From NCBI RefSeq assembly GCF_900156425.1, contig NZ_FTNO01000001.1, positions 434,001 through 498,000 of the forward strand: DNA of 64,000 nucleotides. The letters run 5' to 3'. Positions within the stretch are counted from its first letter, which is position 1. Every line of letters begins with the position of its first letter. Shown in pieces: positions 43,668-52,034 of the stretch. Both the position numbers and the translations under genes were made by a program. The DNA is from Haladaptatus litoreus (GTDB lineage Archaea; Halobacteriota; Halobacteria; Halobacteriales; Haladaptataceae). The notes under the pieces are model-generated. The model made no database searches, had not been told where the DNA came from, and saw only the letters and a program-made list of their open reading frames with translations.

Positions 43668-44168
43668 ATGACTGAGAAAGCAACGAATTACTCCCGGCGC
43701 ACCGTCGTTCGAACGGTCGGAACGATGGCCGCAACCGTCGGGCTGGCGGGTTGTATCGGCGGAACAGGTACGAATGGTGGCGGAACGAAAGACCCGGACG
43801 AGTCCTACGTGGAAGACGAACCGGACTACGGCGGGTGGTTCGAAGGAGCCAACAACTACAACGGCACCGTCGATAGGCGTGAACAGGACGAAGTAACTGT
43901 GCAGGTCGGAGCGGGGAGTCGCGGCATGGCGTTCGCCCCCGCGAGTGTGATGGTATCCTCCGGAACGACCATCGTCTGGGAATGGACTGGACGAGGTAGT
44001 TCACACAACGTTGCCGCACGAGGCGGAACGTTCAAATCGGAGTTCACCGGTTCTGAGGGACATACGTTCGAGTACACGCTCGAAAATAGTGGAATCTACA
44101 AATACGTCTGTGAACCCCACGAATCGTCGGGAATGAAGGGGGCCGTCGTGGTAGACGAATCCGAATAG
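43668..44168 (+). CDS. Halocyanin (type I blue copper protein)
   Basis: A 166-residue membrane-anchored electron carrier. The N terminus has a twin-arginine motif (SRRTVVRTVG), and a lipobox ending in C29 (VGLAGC) for lipid attachment, followed by a Gly/Thr/Asp-rich spacer. The cupredoxin copper ligands are H113 (SSHNVAARGG), C148, H151 and M156 (YVCEPHESSGMKG). It works outside the membrane and carries electrons in respiration or detoxification. It has no AACATGTT operator copy at its promoter, unlike its neighbours. Confidence 0.93.
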   Translation: MTEKATNYSRRTVVRTVGTMAATVGLAGCIGGTGTNGGGTKDPDESYVEDEPDYGGWFEGANNYNGTVDRREQDEVTVQVGAGSRGMAFAPASVMVSSGTTIVWEWTGRGSSHNVAARGGTFKSEFTGSEGHTFEYTLENSGIYKYVCEPHESSGMKGAVVVDESE

Positions 44169-44201
44169 ATACGGCCGATCTCCCCGATTTTCCGATACAG
44201 A

Positions 44202-45407
44202 TTACACTGACTCGTTCCAGTTCACGCGATACGAATATATTTGCTCGAAGTTTTTCATGCCTCGTTTGAGGAAAAACGGGAGGACGATGTCACGCATTTT
44301 TCGCGTCACGACGTTGGAGGGTGCTTTCTGATTGCCCGTCTCCCGCGACTTTTTCACGATGTCCTTGACTCGCTCCCGCCGCAGGGTTTCGAAGGTTTCG
44401 AACGCGTCAGAAACGTGCTCGCTGTCACGGACGCATTTCGCCAGCACGATTGCGTCTTCCATCGCAAGTGACGCTCCCTGCCCGACGTGCGGGGATGTCG
44501 CGTGCGCGGCATCGCCGATTAGACAGACGCTCTCTCGATACCACGTCGGGAGCGACGGCAGGTCGTACACCGGCCATTTGCCGATTTCCCCCTCGGTCGA
44601 GCGGATTATTTCGGTGATTTCGTCGTGGTCATCTCGATGGCGCCGGAGCAGTTTTTCCTTCCACTCCGGGGTCGAAATCGCGTCCAGTTCCGTTCGCTCG
44701 GGTGCCGTCGCCCGCTCGTGGTTTTCGAACCAGTAAATCTCCCCGGTCGGAACTTTCTGATAGCCGAAAAAGCCGTCCACGCCGAACGTCATCCGCATGA
44801 CGCCATCTGACGGCGGAATCGACTCGGTTCGCGCGAACGCGCCGGAGTCGATGATACCCGTGTACTCCGGTTCGGGTGTGTTCGGTAGAATCGAGCGTCG
44901 GGTCTGCGAGTGGATTCCGTCACACCCGACGAGGAAATCGCCGTGGGCTTCCGTGCCGTCGTCGAAGTACGCGATTGCCATCTCGTCGTGCGGAATCTGT
45001 ACGTCTGTCAGTCGTTTTCCGAAGTTCACTTCGATGCCACGGTCGAGTGCCGCCTCCCGAAGTCCCTCGGTGAGACGCCCTCGTTTGATGAGTACCGTCT
45101 CCTGTGGGTTCTCCCCGAGTTGCTTCTGCCTGTGGTTTTGAAAAACCAGATTTTTCGTTCGGTGGCCGTGTTCCAGCACCTCGTCTCCGATTCCGAGCGT
45201 ATCGAGTACGTCCGTTCCGTTCGCGGCCAAATTGAGGAAAAATCCCGCGTCGTCACGTGGCTCCGGTTGTCCCTCGTAGATAACTGGAGTGATACCTGTT
45301 CGTTGCAAGTACATTGCGAGAACCGGGCCAGCAACGCCGCAGCCGATTATCAGCGCCTTTCGCTTCGTCGCGGGTTCGTCACTACCGTTTATGCGTTCTT
45401 TCATCAT
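44202..45407 (-). CDS. FAD-dependent monooxygenase
   Basis: A 401-residue group A flavin monooxygenase (PHBH/UbiH-like). FAD-binding motifs are IIGCGVAGPVLAMYLQR near the N terminus, GCDGIHSQTR (DG motif) and CLIGDAAHATSPHVGQGASLAMEDAIVLA in the second FAD contact. Substrates are commonly aromatic or polycyclic compounds. Start: two adjacent ATGs (45407 or 45404). Its promoter carries operator copy 3, so it belongs to the same putative regulon as the Bat-like regulator. Confidence 0.9.
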   Translation of the reverse strand: MMKERINGSDEPATKRKALIIGCGVAGPVLAMYLQRTGITPVIYEGQPEPRDDAGFFLNLAANGTDVLDTLGIGDEVLEHGHRTKNLVFQNHRQKQLGENPQETVLIKRGRLTEGLREAALDRGIEVNFGKRLTDVQIPHDEMAIAYFDDGTEAHGDFLVGCDGIHSQTRRSILPNTPEPEYTGIIDSGAFARTESIPPSDGVMRMTFGVDGFFGYQKVPTGEIYWFENHERATAPERTELDAISTPEWKEKLLRRHRDDHDEITEIIRSTEGEIGKWPVYDLPSLPTWYRESVCLIGDAAHATSPHVGQGASLAMEDAIVLAKCVRDSEHVSDAFETFETLRRERVKDIVKKSRETGNQKAPSNVVTRKMRDIVLPFFLKRGMKNFEQIYSYRVNWNESV

Positions 45408-45443
45408 CGAATAGCTGGCTTCGTTTTCGCATCAGTATTCAGA

Positions 45444-45456
45444 TGAACATGTTGAC
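45444..45456 (-). promoter_or_regulatory. Palindromic operator copy 3 (monooxygenase promoter)
   Basis: TGAACATGTTGAC, core AACATGTT, centred about 42.5 nt before the monooxygenase ATG at 45407; on the gene strand it is followed by atactgat at TATA distance. Confidence 0.55.
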
Positions 45457-45574
45457 GCGAGGGGTTGACATCGTACTGATGAGTGGATTCGACGTCGTAT
45501 TGCTGAGTGAATTCGATGCCACAACGGCCAGCGACAGCTGTCGCTGGTCGTAAGTACAAAAAATCCGAGAACAG

Positions 45575-45985
45575 TTATTTGTCGAACAGTACCGGTTCGA
45601 GTTTCGCGCCGAGGACTCCTGCGAGCACGGTTGCAGTGAAGCGAACCGCCATCATCGCGTCGAGTGCGCCGAACGCACCGCCGAGGAGTCCTGCAAACAC
45701 GCCGACGATGAAACCGTGCAGTAGCGCCGTGTCGGAATCGACCCGACGGACGACCCACGCCGAAACTACGACGGTTAGCAAAATCGTCGCAACCGGGAAA
45801 ATCTGCATCGAGATAACCGTGTTGAACTGTTGTAACGACCCGGCATCAGGTTCGCTGCCGGTTCCGAACGCGACGAGAACGGTGTACCCAACGATTGCCA
45901 CGATGATTCCCACGACCGAAATCGCGTGCGGTGCGATTCCCCCCGCGATGATCCGTTTCCAGTGTAAGTCTGGTGATGCTGTCAT
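45575..45985 (-). CDS. Small four-helix membrane protein
   Basis: A 136-residue protein with about four transmembrane helices (GIAPHAISVVGIIVAIVGYTVLVAF, QIFPVATILLTVVVSAWVV, LLHGFIVGVFAGLLGGAFGAL, MAVRFTATVLAGVLGA). I do not recognise a named family; it resembles small integral proteins tied to transport or energy proteins. Operator copy 4 lies at its promoter, so it appears co-regulated with the monooxygenase. Confidence 0.75.
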   Translation of the reverse strand: MTASPDLHWKRIIAGGIAPHAISVVGIIVAIVGYTVLVAFGTGSEPDAGSLQQFNTVISMQIFPVATILLTVVVSAWVVRRVDSDTALLHGFIVGVFAGLLGGAFGALDAMMAVRFTATVLAGVLGAKLEPVLFDK

Positions 45986-46025
45986 CCGTTGAACGGAGTC
46001 AGTGGAGACGAATCAGAATTGACGT

Positions 46026-46037
46026 ATACATGTTCAC
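46026..46037 (-). promoter_or_regulatory. Palindromic operator copy 4 (membrane-protein promoter)
   Basis: ATACATGTTCAC, sharing ACATGTTCA with the other copies but not the full AACATGTT. Centred about 45.5 nt before the ATG at 45985. On the gene strand it reads GTGAACATGTAT. Confidence 0.45.
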
Positions 46038-46077
46038 CTGCACGCGAGAGTGTGTTTGTGCGATGTCGAACCTCCGA

Positions 46078-46134
46078 GATTTAGGCTAGCCAAAAAATCG
46101 AAACGATTTTGCCTTTTTAGGCGAGCCTAAAACC
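46078..46134 (+). promoter_or_regulatory. Two iron-box-like (DtxR/IdeR-type) operators
   Basis: TTTAGGCTAGCCAAAA near 46078-46093 and TTTTTAGGCGAGCCTAAAA near 46115-46133 are imperfect and near-perfect inverted repeats of the TTAGGC...GCCTAA type bound by haloarchaeal iron-dependent repressors (Idr/SirR, DtxR family). The second ends right at the ATG of the siderophore-binding protein, so repression would block the leaderless transcript under iron-rich conditions. Confidence 0.7.
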
Positions 46135-47304
46135 ATGGCAGAAGAGACAAATGGTTTGCAGGCACCGACTCGACGCGATTACGTGAAGTACGGCGGTGCG
46201 GTCATCGGTGGTGGGCTGCTTGCCGGTTGTACCGACGATAGCTCATCGTCCGAAGAGACGACAGGGGAACCATCCACGAGTACCGACACTGATTCCGGCA
46301 CCAGCGACGACGGCTCCTATTCGGTGACGATGGAACCGGTGGGAACCGTCGAGTTCGAGGAGGCTCCGCAAACGTGGGTTCCGTACACGGGTGACTACGC
46401 CGATATGGGCGTTGCACTCGGTCAAAGCGACGGACTTTCGGCTATCGGCGTTCGCGCCCGTTTCGGCTCGCATCTGTACGAGGAACTGCCGGATGTTGCC
46501 GTCAACAAAGACGACCTCACGGAACTGTGGCAGGACGGCACCGGCAAGGAACTGTTCTACGAACTCGACGCGGACGTTCACGTCATCGACCCCAATTTCA
46601 TGATAAACCGCCTTCAGTGGAGCCAGCGCGACGTCGATGAAATCGGGAACAACGTCGGCCCGTTTTTCGGCAACACGATATTCACGAGAGTGTACGACTG
46701 GCACGAGTACGCCGACTATTCGATGTACGAAGCGTTCGAGAAAATCGCCGAGGTGTTTCAGGAACGCCAACGATACGAGGTGTTCAAAAAGTATCACGAC
46801 GAGATTCTGTCCGACGTTCAGTCCCGACTTCCCGACGAGACGCCGACCGTCGCGGTGCTGTATCCCGCCGACATCCCGCCGGAATCGTTCTATCCGTATC
46901 TCATCGGTTCCGGAACCCAGTCCAAACATTGGGCAGATTTGAACGTGGAGGATGCACTGGCTCAACACGGCATTTCGGACGCGCAAGCGGGCGGTGGAAC
47001 CATCGACTACGAATCACTGTTGGAAATCGACCCGGAAGTCATCGCGATTCGGTTGCAAGGCGAGATTACACAGGAGTACATCGACCGAGAAATCACGTCG
47101 CATCTGAAGAGCCACAACGTCGCAAGCAACCTTCAGGCGGTTCAGAACGACCGCATCGTCTACGGCGGCTTGACCTATCAAGGCCCGATTATTCACCTAT
47201 TTCAGCTCGAACGAACCGCGCAGGGACTCTATCCCGACGAGTTCGGCGGCCAGCAACTGTTCGACCGACAGAGAGTGAGCGACATCGTCAAAGGGAAATT
47301 CTGA
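46135..47304 (+). CDS. ABC-type iron(III)-siderophore substrate-binding lipoprotein
   Basis: A 389-residue periplasmic-type binding protein (cobalamin/Fe3+-siderophore class). It begins with a twin-arginine-like TRRDYVKYGG and a lipobox ending in C32 (GGLLAGC), then an acidic Ser/Thr spacer. The binding fold shows ETPTVAVLYPADIPPESFYPYLIGSG, EDALAQHGI..., SLLEIDPEVIAIRLQGEI and a C-terminal QRVSDIVKGKF. No permease or ATPase gene is adjacent, so it may pair with a transporter elsewhere. Two iron boxes lie in its promoter. Confidence 0.9.
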   Translation: MAEETNGLQAPTRRDYVKYGGAVIGGGLLAGCTDDSSSSEETTGEPSTSTDTDSGTSDDGSYSVTMEPVGTVEFEEAPQTWVPYTGDYADMGVALGQSDGLSAIGVRARFGSHLYEELPDVAVNKDDLTELWQDGTGKELFYELDADVHVIDPNFMINRLQWSQRDVDEIGNNVGPFFGNTIFTRVYDWHEYADYSMYEAFEKIAEVFQERQRYEVFKKYHDEILSDVQSRLPDETPTVAVLYPADIPPESFYPYLIGSGTQSKHWADLNVEDALAQHGISDAQAGGGTIDYESLLEIDPEVIAIRLQGEITQEYIDREITSHLKSHNVASNLQAVQNDRIVYGGLTYQGPIIHLFQLERTAQGLYPDEFGGQQLFDRQRVSDIVKGKF

Positions 47305-47339
47305 GAAATCAAACGCGGAAACTACCCATCAACATACAA

Positions 47340-48140
47340 TCAGCTCCACGGTGCCGCCTCGAAATCGACCTGTCGGGTCGTTCGGTCGATACCGTCGATT
47401 CGTTCGATGTCTGTTTTGTCCAGCGAGATTCGTCGTGCCTCGAAATTCTCGCGGAGGTGTGATTCCGAGGACGATTTCGGAATGACGACGCACTCCTTCG
47501 ACAACAACCACGCGAGACTGACTTGCGCCGGGGTCGCTCCGTGCTTGTCCGCAATATCGACCAATTCCGGCATTTCGGTTACCGAACCCTTTGCCAGCGG
47601 AGAGTACGCGACAAACCGATGGCCGTGTTCGCGGGCGAATTTTCGCAGTTCTTTCTGCTGGAGTAGAGGGTGACATTCGACCTGATGTGCAAGCAGTGGC
47701 GCATCCAACGCTTCGAGCGCGGTTTCGAGCAGTGCGGGCGTGAAATTCGAGAGTCCGACGTGACGAATCAGGCCGCGGTCGTACAGTTCGTCGAACGCCG
47801 AAAGCGTCTCCTCGGGGTCGTATGCACGTATCGGCCAGTGGACGTACAGCAGGTCGAGAACGTCCACGCCTAATCTGTCGCAACTCTCCCGAGCGTGCGT
47901 CAACACGTCCTCGTACCCGAGATTAGCCGAGTGAATCTTCGTCGAAATGAACACGTCGTCCCGGTCGCAGTCAGTCGCAGCGATTCCCTCGCCGACCGCG
48001 GCTTCGTTTTCGTACATCTCGGCGGTATCGACGTGACGATAGCCGAGGTTCAGTGCGGTTTCGACGCTCGCTTTGCAAACTTCTGGGTCGGTGTTTTCGT
48101 AGGTTCCGACACCGATTTTGGGAATCGTTTTGCGGGGCAT
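47340..48140 (-). CDS. Aldo/keto reductase
   Basis: A 266-residue TIM-barrel AKR. Catalytic tetrad residues occur in GYRHVDTAEMYENE (D, Y), SFST/ISTKIHSANLGYED (K) and LLYVHWPIRAYDP (H). The cofactor-binding end has RHVGLSNF, HQVECHPLL and VIPKSSSESHLREN (NADP-type). Substrate not defined; typical role is reduction of aldehydes or ketones. It converges on the siderophore-binding gene. Confidence 0.9.
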   Translation of the reverse strand: MPRKTIPKIGVGTYENTDPEVCKASVETALNLGYRHVDTAEMYENEAAVGEGIAATDCDRDDVFISTKIHSANLGYEDVLTHARESCDRLGVDVLDLLYVHWPIRAYDPEETLSAFDELYDRGLIRHVGLSNFTPALLETALEALDAPLLAHQVECHPLLQQKELRKFAREHGHRFVAYSPLAKGSVTEMPELVDIADKHGATPAQVSLAWLLSKECVVIPKSSSESHLRENFEARRISLDKTDIERIDGIDRTTRQVDFEAAPWS

Positions 48141-48269
48141 TTTCCTCTCTTTCGTGACACGTGTGCAAAAGGATTCGTGGAGTTCGACTGCTTCCGTGGA
48201 GCGGTACTGTAAAACGTTCGCTGAAGCGTGTTGCTATCTCATCCGTCAGTTACTCCGGCGAAGAGGGGG

Positions 48270-48428
48270 TCACTCGTCTTCCGATTTCAACTCCATCCTG
48301 ACCGCCACATCGCCCCCTAGTTCGACTTCGGCTTCGAATGGGCCCCATTCCAGTTCGAACTCGGCCAGTTTCGCGTCGATTCGCCACAGCATTTCGTTTA
48401 CTGTTTCTTCCCCCACCTGTACTTTCAT
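48270..48428 (-). CDS. 52-residue acidic small protein
   Basis: Frame from ATG 48428 to TGA 48270-48272 encodes a protein starting MKVQVGEETVNEMLWRIDAK and continuing LAEFELEWGPFEAEVELGGDVAVRMELKSEDE. It is strongly acidic with good haloarchaeal codon use and no competing gene on the other strand. The amphipathic strand-like pattern suggests a single small beta-rich domain. I do not recognise a family. Confidence 0.6.
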   Translation of the reverse strand: MKVQVGEETVNEMLWRIDAKLAEFELEWGPFEAEVELGGDVAVRMELKSEDE

Positions 48429-48488
48429 AGAGACGACGGAGGTACGCCCGCCACGCAGAAATTTCTTCGTGCCGCTGACGACGTTTGC

Positions 48489-49505
48489 TTACTCGCTTCG
48501 TTCGCCGACTTTCACCAACTGTTTGCCGATGTTTTCGCCCTCGAACAGTCCCAAGAAGGCGTCGGGAGCGTTTTCCAAGCCCTCGGTTACCGTCTCTCGA
48601 TACGCGAGTTCGCCCGTCGAAACCCATTTCGCCAACTGTCGGGTTGCCTGTTCGAATCGCGGAGAGAAGTCGCTGACGAGGAAGCCCTGTACTTGCGCAC
48701 GACTTTCGATGAGTTTCCCGAGTTTCCGCGGCCCCATCGGAACCGATTCTTCGTTGTAGAGCGCGATCTGCCCGCACACGGCGACTCGCGCGTCCACGTT
48801 CAGTTTCGAAAAGACGGCGTCGGTAATCTCGCCGCCGACGTTGTCGAAGTACACGTCTACTCCGTCAGGCGCGGCGCTGTCGAGCGCCGCGCCGTAGTCG
48901 TCCGTGTCTTTGTAGTTGATGCCAACGTCGAAACCACATTCGTCTTCGAGAAATTCGACTTTCTCGTCGGAACCGGCGAAACCGACGACGCGAGCGCCAG
49001 ATTGCTTCGCAATCTGACCCGCGACGGAACCGACCGCGCCCGCCGCCCCGGAGACGACGAAGGTGTCGCCTGCTTTGGGTTCGGCCACTTCTCTCGTTCC
49101 GAAGTAGGCGGTTCGCCCGGGCATTCCGAGGACGCCGAGGGCCGTCGAAATCGGGGCGTGGTCGGGGTTGACGGGCTGGAGCGCACTGCCGGAGGCAGTC
49201 GCGTAATCCGCCCATTCTAAGTTCCCGGCGACGAGTTGCCCCACTTCGAATCCCGCGCCGTTGGATTCCACGACTTCGCCGACCACGGCGGCCTGAAGCG
49301 GGTCGCCGACGTCCCACGGTTCGGCGTAGGATTCCGCGTCGCGCATTCGCCCGCGCATGTACGGGTCAACCGAGAGGTAGAGGGTTCGGACGAGTGCCTC
49401 GCCCGCCCCCGGTTCCGGAACGTCTTCTTCGACCAGTTCGAACGTTTCGCGGTTCGGCGTGCCGTCTGGACGCTGTGAAAGGAGGTACTTCCGGTTGGTT
49501 GCCAT
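48489..49505 (-). CDS. MDR-family NADP-dependent oxidoreductase (CurA/leukotriene B4-dehydrogenase-like)
   Basis: A 338-residue zinc-free medium-chain reductase. Landmarks are YLSVDPYMRGRMRD (substrate/active-site loop), the Rossmann SGAAGAVGSVAGQIAK, VGFAGSDEKVEFLEDECGFDVGINY (NADP), and the conserved Y-containing QIALYNEESVPMGPRKL. It resembles CurA/AdhP-like enone reductases that act on alpha,beta-unsaturated carbonyls. The ATG at 49505 (MATNRKYLLSQRP) is preferred to the read-through start. Confidence 0.88.
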   Translation of the reverse strand: MATNRKYLLSQRPDGTPNRETFELVEEDVPEPGAGEALVRTLYLSVDPYMRGRMRDAESYAEPWDVGDPLQAAVVGEVVESNGAGFEVGQLVAGNLEWADYATASGSALQPVNPDHAPISTALGVLGMPGRTAYFGTREVAEPKAGDTFVVSGAAGAVGSVAGQIAKQSGARVVGFAGSDEKVEFLEDECGFDVGINYKDTDDYGAALDSAAPDGVDVYFDNVGGEITDAVFSKLNVDARVAVCGQIALYNEESVPMGPRKLGKLIESRAQVQGFLVSDFSPRFEQATRQLAKWVSTGELAYRETVTEGLENAPDAFLGLFEGENIGKQLVKVGERSE

Positions 49506-49562
49506 GGCTGGACGAACGACGGGAAGACAAAACAACACTTCGGCAGAAGCCGCCTTTGCCGC

Positions 49563-50381
49563 TTATAGAACGAGAAGGAGGGAGACGATAACGAGAACCA
49601 CGTGGAACGAGGCGTGGCCGACCATCGCGGTTTCGAGGCTCTGTCGCCAGTAGAGCCAGCCGAATCCGACCCCGGCAATCGCGTTGAGAAGAACCGTTCG
49701 AACGACCACGATTGGCGTCAACGGAACGTCTATGGACATCGCGGGAAGGTGGCCCAGACCGAAAACGACGGCAGAAACGAGGATTGCAGACCACATCAGT
49801 CGGTCGGACGGGCGTTCACCTCCGGCCAGTTTCCAAACCGCCCATACGACGAGTGTCATGAATCCGTATCGAAGCAGTAGCTCTTCGGTGATTCCACCGT
49901 ACAGAAATCGTACGGGGATGCTCGCGAGGACGCCGAAGATAGAGGCGCTGTTCGTGTTCAGTACGGTGTATGCCGAGAGTTCCGGCGGGAGAAACGGTGC
50001 GAACGCGAAGTCGAGCGCGAGGATGAGAAACGATGCCGCAACGCCGACGCCGATTCCGATTGGTACCTCTTCTGCGAACAGACTCGGCGGTTGAATCCGA
50101 CCGGTAAGTCGGGCCAACAGCCGCGACTGTAAATCGACGCGCGGAGCGAGGGTGGTGCCGACGAGACAGGCAATCGCGAGTAGCACGAGCGGTTGGCTGA
50201 TTGCCACGAAAAACAACGTCACTGCCGGGAGGTCGGCGAGTTCCGGAAGCTGTCGAAGCGTCTCTATCGAGGAGAGTCCGACCGCCGCAATTCCCGGAAC
50301 GCCGAGCAGGAACGTCGCGACCACCCCTTTCAAAAACGAACGGCGTTTCGTCCGTTTCTCTCCGGAGACGGTGGTTTGCAT
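49563..50381 (-). CDS. CPBP-family intramembrane metalloprotease-like protein
   Basis: A 272-residue CAAX-protease/bacteriocin-processing (CPBP/ABI) membrane protein with about seven helices. The conserved motifs are ITEELLLRYGFM (EExxxR), FGLGHLPA and AMVGHASFH, which together form the glutamate/histidine metal-dependent site. The likely role is intramembrane proteolysis or processing of prenylated or small peptides; substrate unknown. Confidence 0.88.
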   Translation of the reverse strand: MQTTVSGEKRTKRRSFLKGVVATFLLGVPGIAAVGLSSIETLRQLPELADLPAVTLFFVAISQPLVLLAIACLVGTTLAPRVDLQSRLLARLTGRIQPPSLFAEEVPIGIGVGVAASFLILALDFAFAPFLPPELSAYTVLNTNSASIFGVLASIPVRFLYGGITEELLLRYGFMTLVVWAVWKLAGGERPSDRLMWSAILVSAVVFGLGHLPAMSIDVPLTPIVVVRTVLLNAIAGVGFGWLYWRQSLETAMVGHASFHVVLVIVSLLLVL

Positions 50382-50527
50382 ATCGCAGTGCGCGCAGTGG
50401 AGGGCGAAAAACTATTCCCATTGGATTTTGCGATGCCCCAACTGTACGTAAAATCGACCGCGCCAGCCTGCGTTGACCAACGCCGACCTGCATCGGCCGA
50501 CGCAGGCCGGTTCGAATGTCGCCGAAC

Positions 50528-50540
50528 CACGGGTTTATAC
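50528..50540 (+). promoter_or_regulatory. TATA box for ubaA
   Basis: The stretch gggtttatacgcc lies about 25-33 nt before ATG 50564, giving a leaderless start and supporting the choice of that ATG. Confidence 0.5.
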
Positions 50541-50563
50541 GCCGATACGACCAATCCGGAAGC

Positions 50564-51382
50564 ATGAGCGGCCTTTCGCTCGGTGCGACACAACTCGACC
50601 GCTACTCCCGACACATCATCATGGACGAAGTGGGACCGGAGGGCCAGCAGGCCCTCCTCGACGCCGCCGTCCTCGTCATCGGTGCAGGCGGCCTCGGCGC
50701 GCCCGTCATCGAATATCTCGCCGCCGCGGGCGTCGGCACGCTCGGCATCGCGGACGACGACGTGGTGGAACGAAGCAACCTGCAGCGACAAGTCGTCCAC
50801 GGCGACGACGACGTTGGACGCCCGAAAGCCGAGAGTGCGGAGGATTTCGTGACGAATCTGAACCCCGACGTGACCGTCGAAACGCACCACGTTCGCGTTG
50901 AACCGGAAAATGCCGAGGAACTCGTCGCCGGCTACGATTTCGTCGTGGACGCGACCGACAATTTTCGGACGCGCTACCTCGTCAACGACGTGTGTACACT
51001 CGCCGAAATCCCGTTCTCCCACGGCGCGATTTACAAATTCGAAGGCCAAGTGACGACGTTCACGACCGACGGGCCATGCTATCGCTGTCTGTTCCCCGAA
51101 GCGCCGCCGGACGGGATGGTCGCGGACTGCGCGACGACGGGCGTCCTCGGCGTGCTCCCCGGAACCGTCGGCTGTATGCAGGCCACCGAAACGGTGAAAC
51201 AACTCATCGGCGTGGGCGAACTACTGGAAGGTCGAATGGTGTTTTACGACGCCATGGACATGTCCTTCGAGGAAGTCGAATATCGCAAAAACCCCGATTG
51301 CCCGGTGTGCGGAGAGGAAGGAATCGAGTCGATTGGAGAGGTAGAGTACACCGACGAATCCTGCGCGGTACAGGCCGATTGA
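50564..51382 (+). CDS. ubaA: UbaA: E1-like SAMP-activating enzyme (MoeB/ThiF/HesA)
   Basis: Adenylates small archaeal modifier proteins (SAMPs) for sampylation and for sulfur transfer in tRNA thiolation and molybdopterin. The 272 residues match haloarchaeal UbaA: GAGGLG (40-45), the R-rich adenylation segment DDDVVERSNLQRQV, and the active-site cysteine C189 in MVADCATTGVLG. Zinc cysteines occur as CYRC (172-175) and CPVC near 250. ATG 50564 is chosen for the TATA spacing; the longer frame adds 16 residues. Confidence 0.94.
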   Translation: MSGLSLGATQLDRYSRHIIMDEVGPEGQQALLDAAVLVIGAGGLGAPVIEYLAAAGVGTLGIADDDVVERSNLQRQVVHGDDDVGRPKAESAEDFVTNLNPDVTVETHHVRVEPENAEELVAGYDFVVDATDNFRTRYLVNDVCTLAEIPFSHGAIYKFEGQVTTFTTDGPCYRCLFPEAPPDGMVADCATTGVLGVLPGTVGCMQATETVKQLIGVGELLEGRMVFYDAMDMSFEEVEYRKNPDCPVCGEEGIESIGEVEYTDESCAVQAD

Positions 51383-51444
51383 GCAACCTTTCGACCGATT
51401 TCCGTCCCAAATGACTATTTGACTGTAGCCAGTAGTCTCCCGCA

Positions 51445-51963
51445 ATGTCCCGACACCCCGCGAGGGACACGAAGAAGGCTCGGAGCAGTCGGCGCGGCAC
51501 GTGGTACGGACACGGCCAGACGACGACTGTCGAGAAGGACGGCGTCGGTCGATTCATCGACGACGCCGTCTACACCTTCGCGGACGTCTCCCTCGTCACC
51601 ATGCCGCTTCTCGCCTTCGTGGCGATAACCGCGAACGTCACCCACTTCGGCGTGAAAAACTCCGCGATGATAGCGTGGGTGACGATGGTCGTCGTCGCCG
51701 CGGCGATTCGCGGCGGGTGGGTGACGCCACTCGGAACGGACGTTCCGGGGTGGGTGTCGCTTTCGCCGTCGCTGATACTGTTGCGCCTCGGTTACTACAA
51801 TCTCGTACTGGCGGTCGCTGCATACGGTGGCGGGGCGATAGCCGTGACGCTCTCGCTCCCGGTAGTTTCCGTGTTGTTCACGTTCCTGTTCGCTGCGATT
51901 GCCATCGGCATGTTCCCGCGAATCGCCGACGAGTTCTACGAGTACGTATCCAACTCCGATTGA
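51445..51963 (+). CDS. Membrane protein of unknown function
   Basis: A 172-residue protein with a basic, Ser/Arg-rich N terminus (about 1-40) followed by about four transmembrane helices (SLVTMPLLAFVAITANVTHF, SAMIAWVTMVVVAAAI, LGYYNLVLAVAAYGGGAIAVT, LPVVSVLFTFLFAAIAIGMF). I do not recognise the family. It precedes the CCCGP protein by about 70 bp on the same strand, possibly in one transcript. Confidence 0.72.
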   Translation: MSRHPARDTKKARSSRRGTWYGHGQTTTVEKDGVGRFIDDAVYTFADVSLVTMPLLAFVAITANVTHFGVKNSAMIAWVTMVVVAAAIRGGWVTPLGTDVPGWVSLSPSLILLRLGYYNLVLAVAAYGGGAIAVTLSLPVVSVLFTFLFAAIAIGMFPRIADEFYEYVSNSD

Positions 51964-52034
51964 CATCGCTGCCTGCCGATTTCTTCGAAAACGAATCCAG
52001 TGCCTACATGAGAACGCAGCCGTTAGCCTTGAAT

